Below, one piece after another: positions 9,525 through 18,093 of a stretch of 29,315 nucleotides of DNA. The position numbers were made by a program, and so were the translations under genes. The notes under the pieces were generated by a model that was given only the letters and a program-made list of their open reading frames with translations, was not told where the DNA came from and did not search any database. The stretch is from Saprolegnia diclina VS20 (lineage: Eukaryota > Oomycota > Saprolegniomycetes > Saprolegniales > Saprolegniaceae): positions 1,005,753 to 1,035,067 of the forward strand of contig NW_008246072.1 in the NCBI RefSeq assembly GCF_000281045.1, written 5' to 3'. Each line of letters starts with the position of its first letter. Positions within the stretch are counted from its first letter, which is position 1.

Positions 9525-12160
9525 ATGCCCAATGCTGGCCTTCTCGTCGAGCACACGGAGCGCTTGCGCGCGCTTGGCACCGCCTCTTCTGTTAACGAGA
9601 CGCGTGTGGATGTGTCCCTCGACGACGTGCTCAGCGCAGTACTCAAGAGTCTCGTGGCGGTCGTCCCGTCGCAGTCGGCCTCGGTCTTTATCTATGACAA
9701 GCGCAGCCGCATGCTGCAACTCGCGGCCGTGCACAACGTCAAACGACCGCTCAATGGCACCTTCTCGACGGCCATGGGCCTCGTCGGGCGGTGCTTCTCG
9801 CGCAAAGCAACGATCAACATTTGTCGCCCCGATGCAGTCTCGACCTCTCTCCTTCTTGTACGTGGTGACTCATGCAGCGTCATCGACGATAGGACCCGCT
9901 TTACGATGCCAAAGTCGATGGCAAGATGCATGCGTCGGCCGAAAACATGCTTTGCCTCCCGTTGCAGCGGGAGATTCACCGCGCCATTGGCGTTGTGCAG
10001 GTATGCTCGCGCATGCGCTTGGCAACAGCCGATCGATGTATCGTGCAGATGGTGAATCGCATCACTCCAAAGTCTGCACACGGGACTGCCGTTTTGCTTG
10101 AGGAGCGTTCATCGAGCGATTTGGGCGTGACCACTCCCAATATGTACAGAGCGTCCGAGGTCGAGTCGCTGGGCACCCTCCTGCAGCTCATTGCGGTACA
10201 TTTCCTCCCATAAATAAACACCAAGTGAGTAAACGTGTGTAGCCGACGATCGATGCGGCGTGGCATGCCAAGCTCGCGACCGAGTCGACGACGCAACAGC
10301 ACCAAGACAGCGTATGGCGTCTCGTACAGTTTATCTGCAAACGCAAACAATTCTAGGCCATGGACCTCTTGAACCTGCTCAACTCCAAGCTCACAGGCGA
10401 AAAGGTCGACTTTTCTACAAAGCTGCGTACGATCGAGGACGACCCTGTCACGCTTGATGAGCCGATCAAAATGCCCGAGCCGCCGCGCCCGTCGCCGACG
10501 CGCAAGTCGATGCGCAACCGCATTCGCCAATCGATTCTGCGCATTCCACGCCCCCCTGTCTACACGATCCGACAAGTCAAGGTGACATACCCACACCAAC
10601 GCCTCCCATGCCAAACGCCTTCGCGTAGGCAGCGACGCGCATCCAGGCAGGGTGCCGCGGCTGGCAGATCCGGCGGCTGCACTACTTGGCGGTGCTGCGA
10701 CAGGAGCGCGACGCAGCGGCGCTCTTTCGAAGCGACATGGCCATCGTGCTCCAAGCCGTTGCTCGCCGGTTCCTTGCTCGCTTGTACGCGGTCGCCCTCC
10801 GTCGCGCCTACGACCTCATGGCCCGCGCCATGTGGCAGTACCTCGTGCGGCTGCGGGGTACAACCTCTCACCTCCTCCTCACATGATATGGCATGCGACT
10901 GGAGCATAGAGCGCAGCGACTCCACCAAGCGGACAGTCTCGCCCAAGATCAAGTACACGTGGGTGCGCGCGGCGTCCAAGCTCGCGCAGTTAAGGACGCG
11001 CGCGCCGTCGCCTGACCGACTCTCGAGCATACAAAAGATTATGAAAAAGCACAAGCGCCACGACCACGCGCTCGCGAACCCTAGCCGCATGCACGCTGTC
11101 TTTTCCAAGTTGCAGGTCGACCGCCCATGCGATGTACTAACTCGCTAAAGCGAATGTAGGCGCGCTACCGCGGGTTCGCGGTGCGTCAAAAAGTTCAGCA
11201 CGCACAGAGTAGCCAGCGTGACGTGGCAACGCCTGCGATCGTTCGTTTGGTACGCATCCTCTTCGTCACACCCAACGCACCCCAACGACAACGTAGCGCG
11301 CCAACAACAACAGCGACCACCGACCCGTGTACAAGTACCCGTCGTCGACCCATGTTGGGCGGCTGCAGTATGTGAGCTTGCACCGGAGCCAAGGACGGGC
11401 GAGTGCACTGCAGCAGTTCTTTGACACGGCGCGAGGCCAAATGGCCTCACCGCGACGACCCCTACAGAACCAAGACGACCTTGCAGTCACCACGGCTGCG
11501 TCGCTCGCGTCGCGACGCCTGATCACCGCCATCGATCGTCCGGCCACGACACCGAGCCCGGTGCCAAGCAAGCCACTACTGCCGCCCATGTCGAGTGGCC
11601 GTTCGACGTCGTCTCGGCGCCCTGTCCCTCGACCCAAGCCGCGCTACCACCTTGATATGCGCCACGTGTACGCCCTGCGCGACAAGCAGATAATTGTGAC
11701 CGTCCCGACAGCCATATACGATCGCAACGACGAGCGCTGCTACCCCACATACCGCAAAACGGCCTTTGAAGACGCTCTTGGTGTCGCGCCGAGTCGGCGA
11801 CCACACGTCGGGCGCGTGCTCCGGGAACCACAACCGCCGCTGTTTGCATCGCTCGTCTCGAACCCCAAGCACCACCGCGACGAAGCTACCCGCCGAGCAC
11901 TCCACGAGCTCCAGACACGCCAGCAAGCGAGAAAGGACGTGCAACAGCAACGGCAATCACCGACAAAGCTGTACGACGCCCTTCGCATTGGGCAAGACGA
12001 CGACGCTAATCAGTGTGAAACGCGAGACGACCTGCACGAGGTGGCGGCCGTGTGTCGACGGCTGTCCATGCAACACAGCGTCAAGCTCCACCTCGGCGCC
12101 TTGCGGCAGCGGGCTGGCACGGAGCGACACATTGCCTTTGCGCCCAGCGCCATTCTGTAG
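9525..12160 (+). CDS. GAF-domain protein with three IQ motifs
   Basis: Nine exons: 9525-9836, 9893-10000, 10049-10195, 10243-10311, 10357-10581, 10629-10857, 10910-11115, 11160-11249, 11297-12160, giving 749 residues. Residues about 25-190 form a GAF domain of the phosphodiesterase/cyclase kind: SASVFIYDKRSRMLQLAAV, then GLVGRCF, then DADPLYDAKVD across intron 1, NMLCLPL, and AIGVVQMVNR across intron 2. Three IQ motifs (calmodulin-type sites) follow: IQAGCRGWQIRR (about 292), LQAVARRFLAR (about 328) and LQARYRGFAVR (about 431, across an intron containing a consensus-like TACTAAC branch site). The 290-residue C-terminus is basic, Pro/Arg/Gln-rich and unrecognised. No catalytic domain is visible, so a ligand- and calcium/calmodulin-responsive scaffold is my inference. 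The fourth intron could instead begin at 10324 (33 nt). Starts 114 bp after the START-FYVE gene on the same strand. Confidence 0.75.
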
Positions 12161-12291
12161 CGCCACGTCATGGGCAATCTTGGCTCGAATCATGTGTCCA
12201 AACATTATCGTGGTCAACTACGCGTACGCTACTGGTTCTTGTCTTGTTTGTTATCCTTTCGTAAAATCATCCTACGTCGTATTGCTACGTC

Positions 12292-14984
12292 CTAGAGCTC
12301 GCTGCGGTCGGCGTCGGGGGCGTTGCCGGCAACAACCGTCAAGTCGACACTGTTGCAGCGGCTGAGGTCCACACTGTTGGACCGGCTCAGGTCGGCGCTG
12401 TTCGAACGACTAAAGTCGACGCTGTTGCAGCGGCTGAGGCTGTTCTCGATCTCGGTATCCCGCACGACGAGGTCGACTTCCGGGTCGAGATCGTTGTCGA
12501 CCGTCATGTCGTCTTCCGAGTGCAAATGCGTGAGCGTCGGGCCCGACGACGGCGGGCAGCAGCCATTGTGCTCGCGCGCAAATGTCTCCTTGACTTGCGC
12601 AATGAGCGCGTACGCATAGTCGTTCTGCGCGACTTCGTCCGGCTTTTCGTAGAAAAAGCTAAAGTCGTCAATGTGCAGATCGACCGCGTCGCCCTTCTTG
12701 GTCGACGTCGACGGCAGCCCGACGCCGACGCACGGCGTGTTGTCGAGCGAGTCGACGCTCATCTTCGCAAAGTGCGTCGAGACGTGCGCAAACACATCGT
12801 CGGTCGACGGCGTGAACGGCGGGTGCACCGTCTTCTGGAGCAGCCCGATCCAGTCGACGCCGTCAAAGAACGGGTGGCTCTGGATCTCGCCAAACGACGG
12901 ACGCTCGCTCGGGTCGCGCACGAGGACTTTTCGGAGCAGGTCGATCGCCGCGGGCTCGACCGGCCAGTGAAAGTCGTACCTACGACATTCGTTTGGTGAG
13001 ATCCGCAAAAAGACTAAGATAAATAAGATACCGAATGTCCTGGCTCTGGATCTTGCGGTACATTTGGGCCATGTTGCTGTCTTCAAACGGCGTCGAGCCC
13101 GTGAGCATCTCGTAGACAAGGACGCCCCAGCTCCACCAGTCGGCGCTCGTGCCATACTGCGGCCGCTGCGTGTTGAGCTGCTCGGGCGCAATGTACGCTG
13201 GCGACCCCGCAAGCGTACCGGTATATTCGTCCTTCATGAGCTGCTTGGAGATGCCAAAGTCCACGAGGCGGATGTGGCCGACGTCGTCGAGCATGACGTT
13301 GTCGGGCTTGAGGTCGCGGTAGATGATGCCGTGCGAGTGCAAGTAGCTGATCGCAAGCGCGAGCTCGGCCGCGTAGAAGCGGACGCGCGCAATGTCCATG
13401 CGGCGACCGCCCGTCCACTCCATCGTCGTCCCATCCGCGTTCGTCGACGAGTGCATGTGGTAGTACAAGTTGCCGCCCGTGTAAAAGTCGAGACCAAGGA
13501 AGAGCTTGGTCTGCGTCTGGAACGCAAAGCGCAGCCGGGCCAAAAACTAGTCATTGTGTCAGAATGCAGCATTCCGAATCCAAAACTTCAAAATTCCGAA
13601 ATCGAAAACTCGGAAAATTGGAGCATCGGGAAATATCAAAGTATCAGTTCGTACCGGGTGGCGCAACGTCGAGAGGATGCGGCGTTCCTTGAGCGCGCTC
13701 GAGGCGCCGGCGGACTTGTCGACGACCTTGATCGCAAAGAGCTCGCCGCCTGTAAAGCGCTGCACGAGCACGACAGTGCCAAAGCCACCTAACAGCGCAA
13801 ATGGGTGAAAATGTGAAAAATCACAAAAATGGACCTTGGCCGAGCACGCCCAGAATTTCAAAGTCACGGAACGACAACAAAAGCGACCGCTTTGACTTGT
13901 AGCACAAGTGAAAGTTCTGCGGGTGCTTCTCAAGCTTGTACAGCGAGCGTGGGCGGGTGCGCGCGGCGCCCGACGACGACGACGACGCGACCTTGAAGTC
14001 GACGCTCATGCGCGCAATGCGACCAGAAGGCGAAAACTGCATGCGGTGTACAAACCGGCCGCGGATCTCTTCGGTCGTGTTGAGCTTGAGGAGCACGTGC
14101 TGGCCGACAACTTCGACCGAGTCGACGTCCTTCATCGGGTACACCTTGGGCAACTCGTCGCTGTTGGCCGCTTGCAACGCAAACGTCTGGCGGAAGAGCG
14201 ACACAAAGTGCACAAAGCCTTCGCGGGCATAGTACATGCCCTGCGAGAAGCCGTACTTGGCGCAGTCGAGCGGCTCGAAGTCAAATTTGACGTCAACGTC
14301 TTGGCTCAGGTGGTTGACAAAGATCGGGAGCACATCCATGAGCTCGGTCGGCGTAATGTCCGACAAGATGGTTGCGAGCTTCTCAAAGAGGACGGGGCCG
14401 CCGGTCATGGGCTCGGTGAGGCCCTGGAAGAAGAGCTGCGACGACGACCGCGCGAGCTTGCTCTCGCCGTTGGTCGAGGTCGTTTGCTCGGTCGCGAGGC
14501 TCTTCTGGTACGAGTCTTGCTCGCAGCACTTGCGAAACATGTGGAGCCACATTTCCTTCTCCGTGGGGCTAATCGCGACAAAGTGGATGATGTGGTTGTT
14601 GGTCGCAACGATGCTAAAGCCGAGCGTCGACGAGTGGAGCTTGCCGCCGCCAATGCCACCGGACGGGATCGTGTCGAGCACTTTGGCGATCTGCCACGAG
14701 CCGCGCAGCTGCGTGCGCTCGACCGCGTGCTTCTTGCTCTTGTAGTAGCACAAAAGGCCGTCCTTGAGCGTAATGTAGCGCGGAATCCACGTCTTGACAA
14801 TCTTGCTCTGCTTGTAGAGGTAGCCTTCCCACTCAATCTCGGTCATCGGGCAGGTCACGTCAATGACATTGGGCTTGGACTTGTCGATCGTCGACGGGCG
14901 CCGGCCGCGGCCCGCCTGCACGTTGTCGATGTTGAAGACGCCCCGCGTCTTGAGCGAGTTGAGGCGCGTGGCGAAGGACGACAT
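12292..14984 (-). CDS. PH domain / NTF2-like / AGC-type Ser-Thr kinase
   Basis: Four exons: 13835-14984, 13655-13788, 13032-13546, 12292-12979, giving 828 residues. A PH domain lies at about 50-155 ([20 protein letters not shown] start, with the C-terminal Trp in EKEMWLHMF). Residues about 195-332 look like an NTF2/SnoaL-type fold: a long helix, [16 protein letters not shown], and a strand-rich end with [10 protein letters not shown]. The kinase (about 374-642) has every key residue: glycine loop GQGGFG, Lys404 in [12 protein letters not shown] (Asp505), DFG (Asp524), GSPAYIAPE, and the AGC-style tail PPFTPSTDD. The activation segment is GTLAGSPAY. The C-terminus carries four 8-residue repeats with RxNS sites. 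Akt-like PH-kinases are lipid-recruited and cytosolic/plasma-membrane; lipid recruitment here is inference. The glycine loop is split by a 46-nt intron. Intron 2 (13547-13654) is unusually long at 108 nt and AT-rich. Start ATG 14984 chosen as the first ATG in the frame. Confidence 0.88.
12341..12436 (-). repeat. Four tandem 24-bp coding repeats in the kinase tail
   Basis: Four adjoining 24-bp units (12341-12364, 12365-12388, 12389-12412, 12413-12436) encode octapeptides of pattern (L/F)SR(C/S)NS(V/A)D. The outer two units are nearly identical at DNA level; the inner two have drifted, mostly at silent sites, while the Ser, Arg, Asn, Ser and Asp are kept. Each unit carries an RxxS basophilic kinase consensus. 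Confidence 0.9.
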
Positions 14985-15698
14985 GGGCGGCCGCCGTGGG
15001 GATAAAAAATGCGCTTTGCTCACAATGCACTTTTAGAACTTCGATTTAACATTTTAATTCGTTTTCATGTTGCCCTTTCCAGAGCTACATACAAACACCA
15101 AGACGAAATGCATATCCAACGCCAGTAGCGGCATTAAAAGATGCGTCTTTTTTTGCAACCAGCTCGAAGGTACCTATAAATACGACGGATCTCATTGGCG
15201 CACGCGTGGATGTGGCTACTACGAACTTCGGTACCAGGTTCAAACGGCCAAGCGGAGCCATCGCCGCTGGCCGCAGCCGCGCCGGCCAACCGCGCCGGAC
15301 GCGAGGACGCGCGCAGGCTACATAGGCGGCGATGGCTAACAAATGCGGGCGCCAGTATGCCCACGCGACGAGCGGAGCGCGTGCCCGAAGCGCTCCCGTA
15401 CCTATCACGAACGGTGTCTCATTGAAGGTGGCGCCCAGCGGGTTGCGTGGAATTAGCGGCGAGGGCGCGGTTGCTCACCTGCTACTTGTCCAACGCCTCT
15501 GCAGGCACGCTACTCGAGAAGTAGGTGCGCAGGAGCTGAGCGCAGGTGCTTCAAAAGGAGTTGCCTGTCATGGCGGGTACATAGACCACGAGCTAAAGTA
15601 GCTCGCATCGAGATCCTCGGGCGTCCGGCACGAGCAGATGACGAGCACTGCACCCATGCACGGCCAAGTTTGTGCGAAATCTCGAAAAGAGTAAGCGG

Positions 15699-15919
15699 TG
15701 GCACACGCCATAATTAGGCCATTGACGTCGTCGGCCCAGTCTGTCCTATAACAGTCTATACTACGAACCTCGGATCCACAGAGCGATGGTGAGTCCTACT
15801 CCTTGCGTCGTGGTTGCAATACCCCGACGACGCTGCAGTAGGACACACGCTGCGATCGCCGTCATCGGGCAACGGAGCGGGTCGTGTCGGCTACTAGATG
15901 TGGCGTGCGCCATAATTAG
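15699..15919. repeat. Pair of 19-bp direct repeats, 202 bp apart
   Basis: TGGC-ACA-CGCCATAATTAG at 15699-15717 and TGGC-GTG-CGCCATAATTAG at 15901-15919 match at 16 of 19 positions in the same orientation. The shared core CGCCATAATTAG is 12 bp and AT-rich in an otherwise GC-rich region. They may be protein-binding sites or remnants of a larger duplication; no similarity between the flanks was noticed by eye. Confidence 0.45.
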
Positions 15920-15962
15920 TGGCTACGTGGGAAACAGGTGGCGTTTGTGATGTGAAAAAAGA

Positions 15963-16013
15963 ACGCGTGAAAATCTGTGCTTCACGGTCGAACGACGTGT
16001 GAAAAACACGCGT
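15963..16013. promoter_or_regulatory. Two ACGCGT palindromes upstream of SDR-SCP2
   Basis: ACGCGT occurs at 15963-15968 and 16008-16013, 45 bp apart and 32-82 bp upstream of the ATG at 16045; each is flanked by A/T runs (GTGAAAA / CGTTTTCC). In yeasts this hexamer is the MCB box bound by MBF; whether oomycetes use it is not known to me, so a regulatory role is only a guess. Confidence 0.25.
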
Positions 16014-16044
16014 TTTCCACGTTGCGTCAACAAAATATTTTGAG

Positions 16045-17529
16045 ATGCTCGCCTTCGACGGGCAAGTGGCGCTTGTGACCGGCGCCGCCGGCGGCCTCGG
16101 CTCGACGTGGGCCCGCTTCCTGCATGAGCGTGGTGCGACCTGTGTCCTCGTGGACAGCGACCCGCGCGTCCTCCAGCTACCATCGGCGCCCTCGACGCGC
16201 TGGACCGCGGTCGTCGCCAACTGCGCCGACGAGCGAGAGGGCCGCCGCGTCGTGGACGAGATCGTGTCGGTGCATGGCCGCGTCGACATCCTCTTGCACG
16301 CGGCGACGCAGGTGCACGATGCTGCGTTCCGCAAGATGACGCGCGATCAGTGGGAGGCGGTCCTCGAGCACGACCTCTCGTCGGCATTCACCATGACCCG
16401 CGCGGTCTGGACGGCGATGCGGCAGCAAACCTACGGCCGCATCCTCCTCTGCACGAGCGCGAGTGGCTTGTACGGCAACTTTGGCCAGGTGCATTGCGAT
16501 GTGCGCTTGTCAATATCTAACGATCCTGCGCCATTAGGCCAACTATGCGGCCTCCAAGAGCGGTATGTGGGGGCTCACCAAGGCGCTCGCGATCGAAGGC
16601 CGCAAGTATGGCATTGCCGTCAACGCTATCGCCGCCGTTGCCGGCACGTCGCTGACGCAGTCCGGTACTCTATGCATCTCTACTCCGTCTCATCTTCCTA
16701 CTTGATGGCTAGTCATGCCGACCGAGATTTACTCGCGCTTGAAGCCGGCGTACACGACGTCCATGGTGGCGTTCCTCTGCCATGGCTCGTCATCCGAGAC
16801 CGGCGGTATCTTTGAGACAGGCGGCGGCTGGATCGGCAAGGTGCGCCTTGAGCGCAGCGCCGGGCTCGGTTTCCCGCTCAACGTGACGCCCGAGACAGTA
16901 CAGTTAGCGCCTCTGGACCATCGCATCTGACTCGACTGTCGTAGGTGGCGCAAAACTGGAGCCAAGTCGTGAGCTTTGCCAAGGCGACGCACCCCGAGAC
17001 GACGCAGGTACGTCTGACGAGAGACAACGCCCTCTCCTTCCCACGCTTGTAGGACTCGTTTGCGCCTATGCTGCGCAACGTCAATGCGCCGCCCGACACG
17101 GTGCACACGCCGTTCACCAAGAAGATCCGCGGTATCTTTGACCGAGTGCATAACGTGCTCCAGAGCCCCGAGGTACATCGACCACCGTCCACCGTTAGCG
17201 GAAGAGCGACGTGGGTGTAGGGCCATGCGCTCGTGGCGCCTGTCCTTGGGTCGTCGCTGCAGTGGACGATCGGTGACGCGATCTTTGTCATCCGCGTCAG
17301 CGCCGACAGCAAAAAAGTGCTCGTCGGTCCACCGTCGACGCCGGTCGACCTCGAGATTCGCATGACGGAGAGCGACTTTGTCGACTTTGTCTCGGGCAGT
17401 CTGCGGCTCGAGCGAGCGATTTCGACCAAGAAGATGGCGTTCATCGGCAACATGAAGCTCGCGATGAAGCTCCAGCCGTTCGTCAAGGTGCTCGCGCAGG
17501 CGCAGGCCGGCCTCCAGTCGCGCTTGTAG
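16045..17529 (+). CDS. SDR dehydrogenase-SCP2 fusion, peroxisomal type
   Basis: Six exons: 16045-16488, 16538-16664, 16713-16897, 16945-17007, 17053-17172, 17221-17529, giving 415 residues. The N-terminal half is a short-chain dehydrogenase: NAD-binding TGAAGGLG (12-19), Ser138 in CTSASG, and YAASK (Tyr151, Lys155) across the first join. It then follows the multifunctional enzyme type 2 (HSD17B4) pattern: VMPTEIYSRLKPAY and GGIFETGGGWIGKVRLERS. The C-terminal 100 residues are an SCP2-like sterol/lipid-carrier domain (GHALVAPVLGSSLQWTIGD). In HSD17B4 the two are separated by a MaoC-like enoyl-CoA hydratase; here only about 50 linker residues separate them, so the hydratase is missing. The protein ends in SRL, a type 1 peroxisomal targeting signal. 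Likely role: 3-hydroxyacyl-CoA dehydrogenase step of peroxisomal beta-oxidation, with the carrier domain presenting substrate. SDR and SCP2 calls are firm; the substrate is inferred. Confidence 0.9.
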
Positions 17530-18093
17530 CTTGTAGTTGAGAAGGTGCATAAGAAGACAAAAGACGAGGCGCAGTAGCGTCTTTGACTGCCCGTACATGC
17601 AACGGCGTCGACGCATTACAGCAGGGTAACCGAGCGTACGTTCGCGGTGGTAGGATCCGACCGGCCTGTCGTGGTGCACCGGCCTTGCTGCGCCTTCGTC
17701 GCGCCCTTCCTCGTCCGCTTGCCACCGACCACCGACCATCAGCCTCCTTGGACCACCGACCACAGGCGCGCAGCCGCACGACGCAACGTAGGTACCTTCA
17801 AGCAATGGCGAGGTTCAAGAATCTACCGCCCGAGGTCGCCTCGTCGTACGCGCTCGCCGGTCGTCGCCGCTTGGCCAAAGCTCCGAGGGCCTCCGAAGCA
17901 GTAGCGTCGCAGGCGTCGTCGGCATCCTGGCGTGGCGTAGAAGACGGGATGACGCGGCGGCGCCAAGAGCCGGCGACCGGCGCTTCCTTCCACCAGCTGG
18001 CACCACATGTCCCAGCCTTCTCCTCTCTGAATCTATCTTTACTACCCAGCTTGTAACTCGCACTTTGTATCAGCAGCGACCTTGCATCACGTC
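17530..18093. other. Intergenic spacer with a possible short ORF
   Basis: 564 bp between SDR-SCP2 and the Sec14-PH gene. The only notable item is an ATG-started frame at 17805-18056 (83 residues, Arg/Ala/Ser-rich, beginning MARFKNLPPEV). It has fair G/C third-position bias but matches no family I know. I tried to splice it onto the Sec14-PH gene as a 5' exon and found no GT-AG pair that keeps the frame, so it is left as a doubtful short gene or leader ORF. Confidence 0.3.

Larger units (their letters stand above)
14985..16044. other. Divergent intergenic spacer, kinase / SDR-SCP2
   Basis: About 1 kb between divergently transcribed genes. No gene was recognised: short frames lack ATG starts or G/C third-position bias. 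Visible details: a TATA-like TATAAATA at 15175-15182, two copies of a 19-bp element (15699-15717 and 15901-15919), and two ACGCGT palindromes (15963-15968, 16008-16013) just upstream of the SDR-SCP2 start. None is shown to be functional. Confidence 0.5.

Noticed and set aside
12341-12436. CRISPR-like repeat array
   Set aside because: Units adjoin without spacers and lie inside a coding exon of a eukaryotic gene.
13908-15005. Open frame of 365 codons on the + strand
   Set aside because: It lies fully antisense to the first kinase exon, which has PH and kinase motifs and the right codon bias. Long antisense frames are common in G/C-third-position-biased genes.
15085-15408. 107-codon minus-strand frame
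   Set aside because: No ATG start, no codon bias and no family.
17805-18056. 5' exon of the Sec14-PH gene
   Set aside because: No donor/acceptor pair between it and ATG 18094 keeps the frame.
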